This document shows, one piece after another, positions 7,563 to 19,459 of a stretch of DNA of 64,000 nucleotides (the first letter of the stretch is position 1; each line of letters opens with the position of its first letter). The stretch covers positions 36,388 to 100,387 of the forward strand of contig NZ_JAVBXX010000008.1 in the NCBI RefSeq assembly GCF_030824335.1, in the 5' to 3' direction. The position numbers were made by a program, and so were the translations under genes. The stretch comes from Azonexus sp. (lineage in GTDB: Bacteria > Pseudomonadota > Gammaproteobacteria > Burkholderiales > Rhodocyclaceae). The notes below the pieces were generated by a model. It made no database searches. It was not told the origin of the DNA and worked only from the letters and a program-made list of their open reading frames with translations.

Positions 7563-9605
7563 ATGCTTCAATCATTTCAAAGAAGGCCGATTGCCCAGCA
7601 GTTGATTTTGGCTACCGTGCTGGCGTTGCTGCTGGTTTTTACATTGATGGCATTCATCGTGCAGAAGAAAGCGGATGGCGCAGCGTTGGCAGTTGCCGAG
7701 CATAATCTGGCGCATGAAGCGAAGCTGATGGCGGGGATGCTGGATTCGTTGTACGAGGCGGTGCGCGAACGAGGCAACCGGCAGTCGGATTTCTTCCTGA
7801 AGTATCTTGGCGCTGAGCCATCGATCAGCAGTGAGTCGGTGCGTACCGGTGAGGTGGACTTGCCGCTGATCCGCCTGGGGAGCGAGATACTCAATGGTAA
7901 CGAACGCATTTTGGCCGCTTTCAAGGCGTTGACCGGAGAAGAGACGGCATTTCTGGTGTTCAAGGACAACAAGGTCTATCGACTGAACACGCTGTTGCGT
8001 TCGAAGGAAGGCAAGCCCATGCACGGCGTGCCTTTGCCGGATGCCGATCCGGTGGCGCGTTCCTTGTTGGCGGGCAAGGATTACCAGGGGCTGGCGATTC
8101 GCGCCGGTAAATACAATTTCAGCACGGTTCGCCTGCTGCGCGACGCTTCCGGCAAGGCATGGGGTGCCTACTCGGTACGTATTTCCCTGGAAGATGAACT
8201 GAAGCGGATGCGCGGCTTGTTCGGTGGCCTGGTTGCCGGCAAGACGGGTTACGTTTATATCATCCGGCCGACCGATGAAAAGGGCGTTGGCGAATTCGTG
8301 CTGCATCCAAAGTTCCAGGAAAAGCAACTGGCCGAGGTGGAGTTGCCGGCGACGGCGCGGACGGCGGTTACCGAACTGCTGGCGCGCAAGGAAGGGGTGT
8401 TCCGTTACCTGATGCCGGATGCAAACGGCAAGGAACGGGAAAAGCTGATTGTTGCGGCGACCTCGGCTGGCTGGGGGTGGACGGTGGCGACCGGTAGCTG
8501 GCAGGACGAGTATCTGGAGGAAAGTCATGCCTTGCGCAACCTGTTCATCGGGATCAGCGTTGTTGCTGCCCTGTTGTTGAGCATCATCGTCTTTGTTCTG
8601 GTGAGTGCCCGACTGCGCGGTTTGGGTGTCATGGTGCAGGAAGTGTCGCGGCTCAGTGCCGGTGATTTGCGGGCAACCGTTCATGCGGCAGATCCGGGCA
8701 GTCGTAACGAAGTGCATGTGATTGCCCATGCGTTCAACGAGATGGCGCAGGGAATGCGTCAGCTGGTGGGCGGTGTGGCCAGCACTTCCGGTCAGGTTGG
8801 CGGTGCGGCCAATGAATTGCAGGAAGCGGCCCGTCTGGCCATGCAGGGTTCGGAGCAGGCGGCACAGTCGGCCTCGGGCATTGCCGCATCGGTCGAGGAG
8901 TTGTCGGTCAGCGTGTCGCATGTGGCAGAAAATGCAGACCACGCGGCGCGAATTTCGGAAGACACCAAGGCCGTGACCGAAACGGGTCGCCTTGTGGTGG
9001 GCCGGGCAATGAGCGAACTGGAACGGGTGGCAAACGATATTGGCGAATCCGCTACGCTCATTGAGTCGCTGGGTGACCGCTCGAAGCAGATTTCCAGTGT
9101 GGTCGGCGTGATTCGCGAGATTGCCGAACAAACCAATCTGCTGGCGCTCAATGCCGCCATCGAAGCGGCGCGGGCGGGTGAGCAGGGGCGCGGATTTGCC
9201 GTGGTGGCCGATGAAGTGCGCAAGCTGGCGGAGCGAACTTCCATGTCGACGCAGGAAATCGCCTCGACCGTGAATGCCATTCTGGAAGAAACAGCCCGTG
9301 CCGTGGCGCGCATGCAGAGCGTCAGCGCCAATATGAGCGGTAGTGTCGAACTGGCCCGCGAGGCCGGTCAGGCGCTGGAAACGATTGATCAGCGCGCCCA
9401 GCAGACGGTGACCGTGGTGCACGTCATTGCCGACAGTACCCGTGAGCAAAGTGCGGCCAGCCAGGAAATCGCCCGATTGGTCGAAAGCATTGTCCAGTCG
9501 GCCGAGGGCACCAGCAGCCGAGCACAACGCAACAGCGAACGGGCGGTCAATTTGCAGCGTCTTTCGGCCGAACTTCAGGCACAGCTTTCGCGCTTTACCA
9601 CCTGA
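7563..9605 (+). CDS. Methyl-accepting chemotaxis protein with CACHE sensor domain
   Basis: A 680-residue chemoreceptor: an N-terminal transmembrane helix (about 11-31), a large periplasmic CACHE-type sensor (about 32-325, with [13 protein letters not shown] and GWTVATGSW blocks), a second transmembrane helix (about 328-350), HAMP, then the cytoplasmic signalling hairpin with its conserved tip [18 protein letters not shown] near residue 525. There is no C-terminal CheR/CheB-binding pentapeptide. The ATG at 7563 has AGGGGG upstream; the open frame extends back through the tRNA gene but that part is not coding. A strong terminator follows, so it is monocistronic. The ligand is unknown; CACHE domains of this type often bind small organic acids or amino acids. 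Confidence 0.92.
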   Translation: MLQSFQRRPIAQQLILATVLALLLVFTLMAFIVQKKADGAALAVAEHNLAHEAKLMAGMLDSLYEAVRERGNRQSDFFLKYLGAEPSISSESVRTGEVDLPLIRLGSEILNGNERILAAFKALTGEETAFLVFKDNKVYRLNTLLRSKEGKPMHGVPLPDADPVARSLLAGKDYQGLAIRAGKYNFSTVRLLRDASGKAWGAYSVRISLEDELKRMRGLFGGLVAGKTGYVYIIRPTDEKGVGEFVLHPKFQEKQLAEVELPATARTAVTELLARKEGVFRYLMPDANGKEREKLIVAATSAGWGWTVATGSWQDEYLEESHALRNLFIGISVVAALLLSIIVFVLVSARLRGLGVMVQEVSRLSAGDLRATVHAADPGSRNEVHVIAHAFNEMAQGMRQLVGGVASTSGQVGGAANELQEAARLAMQGSEQAAQSASGIAASVEELSVSVSHVAENADHAARISEDTKAVTETGRLVVGRAMSELERVANDIGESATLIESLGDRSKQISSVVGVIREIAEQTNLLALNAAIEAARAGEQGRGFAVVADEVRKLAERTSMSTQEIASTVNAILEETARAVARMQSVSANMSGSVELAREAGQALETIDQRAQQTVTVVHVIADSTREQSAASQEIARLVESIVQSAEGTSSRAQRNSERAVNLQRLSAELQAQLSRFTT

Positions 9606-9632
9606 GCGGATAGAATCCTGTTCTTCCCAACG

Positions 9633-9658
9633 CGGCGCCTTGCGGGGCGCCGTTTTTA
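9633..9658 (+). terminator. Terminator of the chemoreceptor gene
   Basis: Seven-bp stem CGGCGCC / GGCGCCG with a six-base loop followed by TTTTT on the plus strand, 28 bp after the chemoreceptor stop and immediately before uup. Confidence 0.8.
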
Positions 9659-9667
9659 TTGCCGACG

Positions 9668-11617
<1,950 letters not shown>

Positions 11618-11636
11618 TTTGTCGACTCGAAGCCCG

Positions 11637-12845
11637 ATGAACTCAAGCTCAAATCAATGGCGTACCCCGCTGATCATCATGATCGCCGGCTGCATCATCC
11701 TGACCCTGTCGATGGGCGTACGCCATACGGCGGGCCTGTTCCTGCAGCCGATGACGATGGATCACGGCTGGAGTCGGGAAACTTTCTCCTTTGCCATCGC
11801 CTTGCAGAATCTGGTCTGGGGCCTGGCATCGCCATTTGCCGGCGCACTGGCCGACCGGCATGGTGCCGGGCGCACGGTGCTGGGCGCAGCGGTGTTGTAC
11901 GTTATCGGGCTGGTCCTGATGTCGCAGGCCGCTTCCCCATTGGCGTTCGATCTGTCGGCCGGTGTGCTGATCGGGCTGGGGCTCTCGGGAACGACCTTCG
12001 CCGTCATCATGGGCGTTATCGGTCGCCATACGACGCCGGAAAAGCGCAGTCTGGCGCTGGGTATCGCCAGCGCCGGCGGTTCTTTCGGCCAGTTTGCCGT
12101 GCTGCCTATCGGCCAGGCGCTGATTTCCGCTTATGGCTGGCAGAGTGCGCTTGTCCTGCTGGCGGCGGGTGTCGGTCTGATTGCGCCGCTGGCGTATGCG
12201 TTGGCCGATGGTCACAAGCCGGCTGCCAACAGCGGCCAGTCGATAGCTGAAGCCTTGCGTGAAGCCAGCGGTCAACGCAGTTTTCACTACCTTTTTTGGG
12301 GCTACTTCGTCTGCGGTTTCCAGACTGCCTTCATCATGCTGCATCTGCCTTCGTTCCTGGTCGATGGCGGCTTGAGCGCCAATGTCGGGATGACGGCCGT
12401 CGCCTTGATCGGATTGTTCAATATTTTCGGCTCTTTCCTGTTTGGCTGGGCTGGCGGCAAGGGCAGCAAGAAAAATCTGCTGGTCCTGATTTACGCGGTG
12501 CGCGCTGTGGTCATCCTGGTTTTCATGCTGATTCCGCTGTCGACCGCAAGTGCCTGGCTGTTTGCTGCGGCAATGGGCGTTCTGTGGCTGGGCACGGTGC
12601 CGCTGACCAACGGTCTGGTGGCGCAGATTTTCGGCTTGCGTTACATGTCGATGCTGACAGGCGTGGTGTTCCTGGGCCACCAGTTGGGCAGTTTTCTCGG
12701 TGCCTGGCTGGGCGGGCGCATCTTCGATGAAACGGGTTCCTATGGCCTGGCCTGGACGATTGCTATCGTGCTGTCGGTGCTGGCTGCGCTGTGTTCCTGG
12801 CCGATCAACGAACGACCGCTGGTACGCCAGGAAGCAAGGGCGTGA
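11637..12845 (+). CDS. MFS transporter, OFA-like (copy 2)
   Basis: A 402-residue permease with about 12 transmembrane helices. It is strongly similar along its whole length to the permease at 5601-6836 (shared MDHGW-RETFSFAIALQ, GTVPLTNG and GHQLGSFLG blocks), including stretches of matching DNA, so the two are recent-looking paralogues. The ATG at 11637 lies 20 bp after uup with only a weak ribosome site, so it may be read through from uup. The stop overlaps a GTG-started small membrane-protein gene, as at copy 1. Substrate unknown, probably an organic acid. Confidence 0.88.
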   Translation: MNSSSNQWRTPLIIMIAGCIILTLSMGVRHTAGLFLQPMTMDHGWSRETFSFAIALQNLVWGLASPFAGALADRHGAGRTVLGAAVLYVIGLVLMSQAASPLAFDLSAGVLIGLGLSGTTFAVIMGVIGRHTTPEKRSLALGIASAGGSFGQFAVLPIGQALISAYGWQSALVLLAAGVGLIAPLAYALADGHKPAANSGQSIAEALREASGQRSFHYLFWGYFVCGFQTAFIMLHLPSFLVDGGLSANVGMTAVALIGLFNIFGSFLFGWAGGKGSKKNLLVLIYAVRAVVILVFMLIPLSTASAWLFAAAMGVLWLGTVPLTNGLVAQIFGLRYMSMLTGVVFLGHQLGSFLGAWLGGRIFDETGSYGLAWTIAIVLSVLAALCSWPINERPLVRQEARA

Positions 12846-12991
12846 AATCGGGCTTGAAAAATCCGGCGGTGAAATGGTTTCTCGCCGGCCTCGGTTCTGC
12901 GCTTTCCGTGGTCGTTCTGGTGCTGATCTTTCTGGCTTATCAGCACCCTGGATTGCTGCTTGACTGGACCAACATCAGTTACTGCGGCTGA
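12842..12991 (+). CDS. Small membrane protein coupled to MFS transporter (copy 2)
   Basis: A 49-residue protein with one hydrophobic helix (FLAGLGSALSVVVLVLIFLA) and a short C-terminal tail. Its GTG start overlaps the MFS stop codon (GTGA). Like the equivalent at 6833-6952 it has AY-xx-P-x5-W-x5-C at the end of the helix. It overlaps the 3' end of the convergent HDOD gene by 13 bp. The repetition of both position and pattern beside two paralogous permeases supports a real accessory subunit; the helix N-termini of the two copies differ, so homology needs testing. Confidence 0.6.
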   Translation: MKSGLKNPAVKWFLAGLGSALSVVVLVLIFLAYQHPGLLLDWTNISYCG

Positions 12992-13845
12992 GCCTCCTGT
13001 GCCGTCGTTGTCCCGGTCGTTACGGATTGCCCGAGGCGCTGGCGGATGATTTCCGGTTTCAGGTTGAGCAGCGCCGCGATATCGCGGTAATCGTCCGGTA
13101 GCGCCGGGTCGTCCCAGCCGTGGGCCGAGTGACGAGCCAGCCGGACCGCCAGCGCGACGTTGCGGACGCGGGCCAGGTCGGTCGGATGATCGTCAATCAG
13201 GCGGGCGAGCAGGGGCGGCAGGTGCCAGACCTTGCACAAGGCGAGTTGAATGTCCTGGAAACTGAGGCCGAGCGTCTGGATTTGGGCGTCGCTGCTGCGC
13301 ATGGTCGGTTCTGCTTGTTGCCGGGCGAGAATTTCCAGCCCCAGTTTCGGGGCGAAGCACCAGACCAGAATTTCCGCCAGATCGTGTAGGAGCGCGGCAA
13401 TCCGGATTTCTTCCAGGTTCATGTCGTGCCGCCAGAGCGACCACTCGTGGGCGTATTCGGCCGCCCGCTGGGCGCGGCGGATGACGTGCAGTACGCCGAG
13501 CAGGGCGTGCGGATCATGGCCGGCCAGCGCATCCTCGATGGTTGGCAAGGATTCGAAGCGGCGGAAAAAAGGCAGGATGCCCGACATCATGACGGCCCCG
13601 GCAATCGTCGTGATGTCGTGCGGCAAGGAGCGCCCGTGATAAGGCTGGATATAGGCCAGTACCCGCACGGTCATGATCGGGTCATGCAGGATGACGCGCG
13701 CCAGTTCGCGGGCATCGACCCGGTCGATGTCTTCGCGCATTTCGGCCAGATGGCGCTTGGTGGCGCGAAGTACCGGCAAACTGCTGTTGCTGAACAGCAG
13801 CACCCAGGCATCGCGGTCCGGCAGCGGATGGTCGATCATTTGCAT
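12979..13845 (-). CDS. HDOD domain protein
   Basis: A 288-residue cytosolic protein dominated by an HDOD domain (about 15-210). It shows the conserved LPVLRATKRHLAEM start, a DPIMTVRVL segment and IAALLHDLAEILVW, where an HD-like pair is retained (H-D). HDOD proteins are HD-superfamily relatives usually lacking phosphodiesterase activity and acting as signalling scaffolds. No output domain is attached. It is convergent with and slightly overlaps the small MFS-linked gene, and is one of four HDOD proteins in the window. Role unknown. Confidence 0.85.
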   Translation of the reverse strand: MQMIDHPLPDRDAWVLLFSNSSLPVLRATKRHLAEMREDIDRVDARELARVILHDPIMTVRVLAYIQPYHGRSLPHDITTIAGAVMMSGILPFFRRFESLPTIEDALAGHDPHALLGVLHVIRRAQRAAEYAHEWSLWRHDMNLEEIRIAALLHDLAEILVWCFAPKLGLEILARQQAEPTMRSSDAQIQTLGLSFQDIQLALCKVWHLPPLLARLIDDHPTDLARVRNVALAVRLARHSAHGWDDPALPDDYRDIAALLNLKPEIIRQRLGQSVTTGTTTAQEAQPQ

Positions 13846-13948
13846 GGCATTCCGAAAAAGCGTTGGGGCAGTTTAAGGGCGGCGGCTGTGCCGGGCAAGC
13901 TGTCGAACATGACATAATCGCGCCTTCGCGAATCATTCAAGTTCTGTC

Positions 13949-14590
13949 ATGCGCTATCTGATCGTTCCGGTTACTCCCTTTGAGCAAAATTGCACCATTT
14001 TCTGGTGCGAAAGCACGCGCCAGGCGGCGGTGATCGATCCGGGCGGCGATGTCGATCGCATTCTCAAGGCGCTGGCCGACGAGAATCTGACCCTGGCCAA
14101 AGTGCTGGTGACGCACGGCCATATCGATCACGCGGGCGGCGTGGCTGCCCTGGTGGCGAAAGTGGCGGTGCCGATCGAAGGGCCGCATGAAGAAGATCGT
14201 TTCTGGATCGACGGGATGCCGCAGCAGAGCAAGATGTTCGGTTTTCCCAACGTCGAGAGCTTTACGCCGGATCGCTGGTTGAAGGATGGCGATAAAGTCT
14301 GTTTTGGCGAAGTTGAACTCGATGTGCTGCATTGCCCGGGCCATACGCCGGGTCACGTGGTGTTCTATCACGCGCCTAGCCAACTGGCTCAGGTCGGTGA
14401 CGTGCTATTCCAGGGGTCAATCGGACGTACGGATTTTCCGCGTGGCGATCACGAGACGCTGATTGCCTCGATCAAGAACAAGTTGTTTGCGCTGGGCGAT
14501 GCGGTGGATTTCGTGCCGGGGCACGGGCCGATGTCGACGCTGGGCGAAGAGCGTCGCTACAACCCCTTCCTCAGTGCCCGATTCGGTTGA
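13949..14590 (+). CDS. MBL-fold metallo-hydrolase, YcbL/glyoxalase II-like
   Basis: A 213-residue cytosolic metallo-beta-lactamase-fold enzyme with the metal-binding motif THGHIDHAGG (H56, H58, D60, H61), a second histidine in CPGHTPGHVVF, the bridging aspartate in VGDVLF, and a final PGHGP. Length and motif spacing match the YcbL-type single-domain relatives of glyoxalase II, which hydrolyse thioesters such as S-lactoylglutathione. It lacks the C-terminal substrate-binding domain of true GloB. It stands alone, ending 10 bp before the convergent HDOD-like gene. Confidence 0.88.
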   Translation: MRYLIVPVTPFEQNCTIFWCESTRQAAVIDPGGDVDRILKALADENLTLAKVLVTHGHIDHAGGVAALVAKVAVPIEGPHEEDRFWIDGMPQQSKMFGFPNVESFTPDRWLKDGDKVCFGEVELDVLHCPGHTPGHVVFYHAPSQLAQVGDVLFQGSIGRTDFPRGDHETLIASIKNKLFALGDAVDFVPGHGPMSTLGEERRYNPFLSARFG

Positions 14591-14599
14591 TGCGCTGAC

Positions 14600-15760
14600 T
14601 CAGGCGGCTTGACGGATACGACTGGCCCAGCTCAGCGCATCGATCTGGGCCTTGAGAAAGTCGTCTTTGTCGATCGCCAGCTCTTCCAGTAAACGGTCGG
14701 CAGTCGCGAGATTGCGGCTATCGGCGATTTCCAGGGCTTGCAGCAGTTTGCCGGCTGAGCCGGCATGGTGCGCCAGGGCTTCGATTGCCGTTTCGGAAAT
14801 CGGCAGTTGCAGCAGGATTTCCGGCATCGAAATGCCCAGCAGTATATCCAGCAGCGAAAAGCAGCCGATCATGAAGGCGTTGTCCGGCAGATTGGGCAAA
14901 TCCGGCAGCGGCTCAAGTTTTGGGGCCAGCAATTCCATCAGGCGGCCGCGAACGGCTGCTTTGTAAAGCAGCGGATTCGGGTGTTGCCCATCGTCGGGAT
15001 CGGCATAAATCAAAAGTTGCAGCCAACGCTCCAGCGGACGCCGGCCGAGCAGGTTGATGGCCTGGGTGAAACTGGTAATCGGTGTGCGTGGTGCAATGGC
15101 GGCTGAATTGACCAATCGCAGCAGGCTGTACGACAGTTTGGGTTCCTGGCGAAAAATTTCGTTCAGGTCTTCGGTGTCGGCGTCCTGGGCGATCAGGGCC
15201 AGCAGTTCCAGCATTTTCTGGCGCGAAGTGTCCGCTTTTTTACCCGGTGCCGAATGCGTCAGCAGGAATTCACCCGTGTAAAGTGTATAGGCGTTGCTTT
15301 GCGCCCAAGTGTGGTCGCTGTAATTTTGTACGCCGATGGCAATAATGGTCGTGCGCGAGGCCAGACCATGCAGGGCAAAGGGGGGCAGGGTGCGGGCCTG
15401 GGCCGGCGGAACAAAGGCATAGTCCCAAGCGCCGGGGGCGGGTAGCTTGCTGTTCGGTGGAACGTGCAAAGCCAGTTTGCGTTTTGCCTTGCGCAATTCG
15501 GTTTCCTGCGCCTTGATTGCCTCCATGCCGAGTTGTTCACCGGCAAAGCAGGGAATGATCTGTTCCGGGCCGGGATTTTCGAATCCGTCTGCCGGGACGA
15601 ACCACGGGTGGCGTTTGTCGAATCGCGGAAATTGGGGATGTTGAACAATGCCCGTTGTCGTCCCGGCCAGCGTCGCGCCGGCCGCATGTTCAACCAGATA
15701 ACCGGCACAGCTATCGTCCTGGGTGAGCAGGGGGTGGATGAAGGAATATCCGAGGGGCAT
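14600..15760 (-). CDS. HDOD protein with degenerate EAL-like N-terminus
   Basis: A 386-residue protein. The C-terminal half (about 190-385) is an HDOD domain: EPKLSYSLLRLVNSA, then LLGRRPLERWLQLLIYA and AVRGRLMELLA, all closely parallel to the EAL-HDOD protein at 39908-41155. The N-terminal half occupies the place of the EAL domain but has none of its motifs, and contains instead sequence with no recognised catalytic residues. It looks like a YuxH-type protein whose first half has diverged or been replaced. Start codon ATG at 15760 with no strong ribosome site. A signalling role without c-di-GMP hydrolysis is inferred. Confidence 0.75.
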   Translation of the reverse strand: MPLGYSFIHPLLTQDDSCAGYLVEHAAGATLAGTTTGIVQHPQFPRFDKRHPWFVPADGFENPGPEQIIPCFAGEQLGMEAIKAQETELRKAKRKLALHVPPNSKLPAPGAWDYAFVPPAQARTLPPFALHGLASRTTIIAIGVQNYSDHTWAQSNAYTLYTGEFLLTHSAPGKKADTSRQKMLELLALIAQDADTEDLNEIFRQEPKLSYSLLRLVNSAAIAPRTPITSFTQAINLLGRRPLERWLQLLIYADPDDGQHPNPLLYKAAVRGRLMELLAPKLEPLPDLPNLPDNAFMIGCFSLLDILLGISMPEILLQLPISETAIEALAHHAGSAGKLLQALEIADSRNLATADRLLEELAIDKDDFLKAQIDALSWASRIRQAA

Positions 15761-15852
15761 TGTTTTCGGTTTTTGGTGGATGGTAGTCGATTTATGGTAA
15801 CAAATTCATCGTCTCGAAGGACGGCTTCAGTATCACAATTTCCGTCGTTATT

Positions 15853-15866
15853 TGCGGTCGACCGCA
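15853..15866. repeat. Iterated palindrome TGCGGTCGACCGCA, intergenic copy
   Basis: Exact 14-bp palindrome located 20 bp upstream of the glycosylase gene. The same 14-mer recurs exactly at 44498 and 56402 and with one mismatch at 62731, and half-sites are frequent across the window. Confidence 0.7.
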
Positions 15867-15885
15867 GAAAGGTGCGAATTTAAAG

Positions 15886-16503
15886 ATGCTTCCCGATTAC
15901 TGGATGAAAGCTTCCCGGGCATTGTCCGATGCGGATCCGTTGATGGCCGAATTGATCGAGCGGCATGCCGGTGCAAGTTTGTCGTCGCGGGGCGATCCTT
16001 TTGCCACGTTGGCCCGTTCGATTGTCGGGCAGCAGATTTCGGTGAAAGCGGCCGATGCCGTGTGGGGACGTTTCGTTGCCCAGATTGTGGTCTTGACGCC
16101 CGATCATCTGTTGCGCCTTGGTCCAGCCGGTCTGGGCGGGTGTGGCCTGTCGCAGCGCAAGATCGAATACCTGGGGGATCTGGCGGCGCATTTTGTCGAC
16201 GGTCGGCTCGATCCGGCGGCCTGGGCTGGGTTGGATGACGAAAGCCTGATCGTTGAGCTATGCAAAGTTCGCGGAATTGGCCGGTGGACCGCAGAAATGT
16301 TCCTGATTTTCAACCTGATGCGTCCGGATGTTTTTCCGCTCGATGATGTGGGCTTGCAACGTGCCGTCTTTGACCGCTACTTTGCCGGCCAGAAGCAGTC
16401 GCGGCAGGCTCTGGCGGAATTCGGCGAGCGCTGGCGGCCATGGCGTTCGGTGGCGACCTGGCACTTGTGGCGCAGCCTTGATCCGGTGCCTGTCGCGTAC
16501 TGA
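15886..16503 (+). CDS. DNA-3-methyladenine glycosylase II family (AlkA-like)
   Basis: A 205-residue helix-hairpin-helix base-excision glycosylase. The HhH-GPD motif is [17 protein letters not shown], followed by [10 protein letters not shown] containing the catalytic aspartate (D154). The N-terminal segment has [17 protein letters not shown] typical of the family. It is shorter than E. coli AlkA (282) because it lacks the N-terminal mixed domain, as in many proteobacterial and archaeal relatives. It removes alkylated purines from DNA. It sits alone between a convergent HDOD gene and accA. Confidence 0.9.
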   Translation: MLPDYWMKASRALSDADPLMAELIERHAGASLSSRGDPFATLARSIVGQQISVKAADAVWGRFVAQIVVLTPDHLLRLGPAGLGGCGLSQRKIEYLGDLAAHFVDGRLDPAAWAGLDDESLIVELCKVRGIGRWTAEMFLIFNLMRPDVFPLDDVGLQRAVFDRYFAGQKQSRQALAEFGERWRPWRSVATWHLWRSLDPVPVAY

Positions 16504-16562
16504 CTGCTTACCCTTTTGGCCTTTGGGGTAAAATGCGCGCCAACTTCAGAACCGAGCAATCC

Positions 16563-17531
16563 ATGAAAATTAGTTTTCTCGATTTCGAGCAATCCATTGC
16601 CGACCTCGAAGCAAAGATTGAGCAGTTGCGCTTCGTTCAGGACGATTCCGCCGTCGATATCTCGGAAGAGATCGGGCGGCTGGAGAAAAAAAGCGCTCAA
16701 TTGACCAAGGATATCTACGCCAAACTCACGCCATGGCAGATTTCCCAGGTCGCCCGTCATCCGCAGCGGCCTTACACGCTGGACTACGTACAGCACATCT
16801 TTACCGATTTCGAAGAGTTGCACGGCGATCGTGCCTTTGCCGACGACCATGCCATCGTCGGCGGTCTGGCCCGCTTCAATGGCGATCCGGTGATGGTGAT
16901 CGGCCACCAGAAGGGGCGCGATACCAAGGATAAAATCTACCGCAATTTTGGCATGCCGCGTCCGGAAGGCTATCGCAAGGCCTTGCGCCTGATGAAACTG
17001 GCCGAGAAATTCGGTCTGCCGGTGATGACTTTCGTCGATACGCCCGGCGCTTATCCGGGCATCGGGGCCGAGGAGCGCGGTCAGTCCGAAGCCATCGGGC
17101 GCAATCTCTACGTGATGGCCGAGTTGAAAGTGCCCATCATCGTCACCATCATCGGTGAAGGCGGTTCTGGTGGTGCGTTGGCCATTGCCGTCGGTGACAA
17201 CGTGCAGATGCTGCAGTATTCGACTTACTCGGTGATCTCGCCGGAAGGCTGTGCCTCCATCTTGTGGAAGAGTGCGGAAAAAGCTTCGGAAGCCGCAGAA
17301 ACCATGGGCATCACGGCGCAGCGCCTGAAAACCCTGGGTTTGATCGACCGCGTGGTCAGCGAACCGCTGGGCGGGGCGCATCGCGATCACGTCGCCATGT
17401 CGACCAACCTGAAGAAAGCCTTGCAGGATTCGCTGAAGCAATTGTCTGCCTTGTCGGTTGAGGCATTGCTGGCGCAGCGTTACGAGCGTCTGATGAGTTA
17501 TGGGCGTTTCAAGGAACAGCCTGCAGGCTGA
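16563..17531 (+). CDS. accA: Acetyl-CoA carboxylase carboxyltransferase subunit alpha
   Basis: A 322-residue protein, near the usual 317-320. The N-terminal coiled-coil ([12 protein letters not shown]) is followed by the carboxyltransferase domain with [15 protein letters not shown] and [15 protein letters not shown] blocks and the oxyanion-forming [15 protein letters not shown]. With AccD it transfers carboxyl from biotin to acetyl-CoA, the first step of fatty-acid synthesis. The ATG at 16563 fits homologues; a TAAAAT-like -10 element lies about 30 bp upstream (16529-16534). The downstream tilS start overlaps its end by 32 bp, a gene pair common in betaproteobacteria. Confidence 0.97.
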   Translation: MKISFLDFEQSIADLEAKIEQLRFVQDDSAVDISEEIGRLEKKSAQLTKDIYAKLTPWQISQVARHPQRPYTLDYVQHIFTDFEELHGDRAFADDHAIVGGLARFNGDPVMVIGHQKGRDTKDKIYRNFGMPRPEGYRKALRLMKLAEKFGLPVMTFVDTPGAYPGIGAEERGQSEAIGRNLYVMAELKVPIIVTIIGEGGSGGALAIAVGDNVQMLQYSTYSVISPEGCASILWKSAEKASEAAETMGITAQRLKTLGLIDRVVSEPLGGAHRDHVAMSTNLKKALQDSLKQLSALSVEALLAQRYERLMSYGRFKEQPAG

Positions 17532-18489
17532 TCTCCTCGGGCGGCTTGAGGCTTTCGCCGCCGCCCGCCTTACTGCTGGCGATGCCGTATATGTTGGCCT
17601 GTCTGGCGGTTGCGACTCTGTCGTCCTCTTGCATTTGCTGTCGCGTGCCGGTTTGGCCGGGCGTCTTGCGGCAATTCATGTGCACCACGGCCTGTCGCCC
17701 AACGCCGATGCCTGGGCCGATTTTTGTTCGGCCTGTTGTCAGTCGTTGGGCGTGCCGCTGATTGTTCGTTCGGTAAACGTTGAGCGCAATAGCGGCCACG
17801 GACTGGAGGCGGCGGCGCGGCAGGCGCGCTACGCTGCGTTCAGCGAAAGTCTGCCGGCCGGTGCTTGTTTGCTGCTGGCCCAGCATCGTGGCGATCAGGC
17901 CGAAACCGTCTTGTTCAATCTCTTGCGGGGCGCCGGCGTGGCGGGGGCGGCGGCGATGCGTGACGAGCGTGCCCAAGGGGCGTTGCGCTTGTTGCGGCCC
18001 TTGCTCGATGTCAGTCGCGGCGAGATTGAGGCTTATGCGCGCCAGTACGGATTGCGCTGGATTGACGACGAGAGTAATGCCGATACGCGTTTCACGCGGA
18101 ATTTTCTGCGTCATGAGGCGTTGACCGCAATAAATCAGCGTTTTCCGAATGCCGAGGTGGCTTTGGCTCGCGCGGCAGCCAATTTTGCCGAGGCGAGCGA
18201 TTTGCTCGATGAACTGGCGGCCGAGGACTGGCAACGGGTGGTGGACGGTAAAACTGGTACTGAAACGGCACGCCTAGTGGAAATGCGCAGTTTGTCGCTG
18301 GCGCGCCTGAAGAATCTGCTGCGCTGGCGTCTGCGCCAGCTCGGCTGGCAGGTTCCGGTGGCGGCGCGTCTCGACGAGTTTTCCCGGCAATTGATGACTG
18401 CCGCGCCGGATCGTCATCCGGAACTCGTTCTACCTGCCGGAACAATGCGTCTGGCGCGCGGTCGCTTGCACTGGAGTGCTTTGGAATAA
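17500..18489 (+). CDS. tilS: tRNA(Ile)-lysidine synthetase, short form
   Basis: A 329-residue PP-loop ATPase with the ATP-binding motif [11 protein letters not shown] near residue 34 and the TilS-specific [11 protein letters not shown] and [16 protein letters not shown] blocks. It converts C34 of tRNA-Ile(CAU) to lysidine using lysine and ATP, so AUA is read as isoleucine; it is essential. The protein is about 100 residues shorter than E. coli TilS (432), with no sign of the C-terminal TilS_C domain. It ends with an intact stop and a basic segment, so this appears to be a natural short form rather than truncation. It overlaps accA by 32 bp. Confidence 0.92.
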   Translation: MGVSRNSLQADLLGRLEAFAAARLTAGDAVYVGLSGGCDSVVLLHLLSRAGLAGRLAAIHVHHGLSPNADAWADFCSACCQSLGVPLIVRSVNVERNSGHGLEAAARQARYAAFSESLPAGACLLLAQHRGDQAETVLFNLLRGAGVAGAAAMRDERAQGALRLLRPLLDVSRGEIEAYARQYGLRWIDDESNADTRFTRNFLRHEALTAINQRFPNAEVALARAAANFAEASDLLDELAAEDWQRVVDGKTGTETARLVEMRSLSLARLKNLLRWRLRQLGWQVPVAARLDEFSRQLMTAAPDRHPELVLPAGTMRLARGRLHWSALE

Positions 18490-18566
18490 GAAACTCTTGT
18501 AGCGTGCCTTTCAACTGGCGGAAGGCTTCAGTTACAATCGACCAATTACTTTCACGCAAACAGGCC

Positions 18567-19445
18567 ATGATTACCGGATCCCTTGTCGCTATTGTGACGC
18601 CCATGCACGAGGATGGCAGCCTCGATTTGAATTCCCTGAAGCAGTTGGTCGACTTCCATGTGCAGGAAGGGACCGATGCAATCGTCGTCGTCGGCACCAC
18701 GGGCGAGTCGCCCACGGTCAACGTCGAAGAACACTGCGAATTGATCAAAGTGACGGTCGACCATGCAGCTGGCCGGATTCCGGTGATCGCCGGGACAGGC
18801 GCCAATTCGACAGCCGAAGCCATCGAACTGACCCGTTTCGCCAAGCAGGCCGGCGCTGACATGGCCTTGTCCGTGGTGCCCTATTACAACAAGCCGACGC
18901 AGGAAGGTCTCTATCGCCATTTCAAGGCGATTGCCGAGGCCGTTGAGTTGCCGGTGCTGTTGTACAACGTACCGGGTCGCACGGTGGCCGATATGTCGAA
19001 CGACACCATCCTGCGTCTGGCCGATGTGCCGGGGATCGTTGGTGTCAAGGATGCGACTGGCAACATGGATCGTGCTTACGATCTGATCGCTCGCGCGCCG
19101 AAGGGGTTTGCGCTGTATAGCGGCGATGATCTGACCTGTGTCCTGTCCATCCTGCTCGGCTTCCACGGCAACATTTCGGTGACGGCCAATGTGGCACCGC
19201 GCCTGATGCACGAAATGTGCGTTGCGGCAGCGGCAGGTGACTTGGCCAAGGCCAAGGAAATTCATTTCAAGCTTTTGGGTTTGCATCGCGATTTGTTCTG
19301 CGAAGCCAATCCGATCCCGGTCAAGTGGGCTGTTCAGCAGATGGGTCTCATGCCAAACGGCATCCGTCTGCCACTGACCTCGCTGTCCGAAGCCAATCAG
19401 GCGCGCGTGCTGGCCGCGATGCGCCAAGCTGGCATTACTGCCTGA
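18567..19445 (+). CDS. dapA: 4-hydroxy-tetrahydrodipicolinate synthase
   Basis: A 292-residue class I aldolase-fold enzyme condensing pyruvate with aspartate semialdehyde in lysine and diaminopimelate synthesis. The Schiff-base lysine is K161 (GVKDATGN), exactly the canonical position, and the GTTGES and YNVPGRT motifs are present. The start at 18567 matches the family length; an upstream extension in frame is not homologous. A TACAAT box about 35 bp upstream is a possible -10. It is followed 14 bp later by bamC, the same order as dapA-bamC of E. coli. Confidence 0.97.
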   Translation: MITGSLVAIVTPMHEDGSLDLNSLKQLVDFHVQEGTDAIVVVGTTGESPTVNVEEHCELIKVTVDHAAGRIPVIAGTGANSTAEAIELTRFAKQAGADMALSVVPYYNKPTQEGLYRHFKAIAEAVELPVLLYNVPGRTVADMSNDTILRLADVPGIVGVKDATGNMDRAYDLIARAPKGFALYSGDDLTCVLSILLGFHGNISVTANVAPRLMHEMCVAAAAGDLAKAKEIHFKLLGLHRDLFCEANPIPVKWAVQQMGLMPNGIRLPLTSLSEANQARVLAAMRQAGITA

Positions 19446-19459
19446 CGGAGTTAAAAAAG

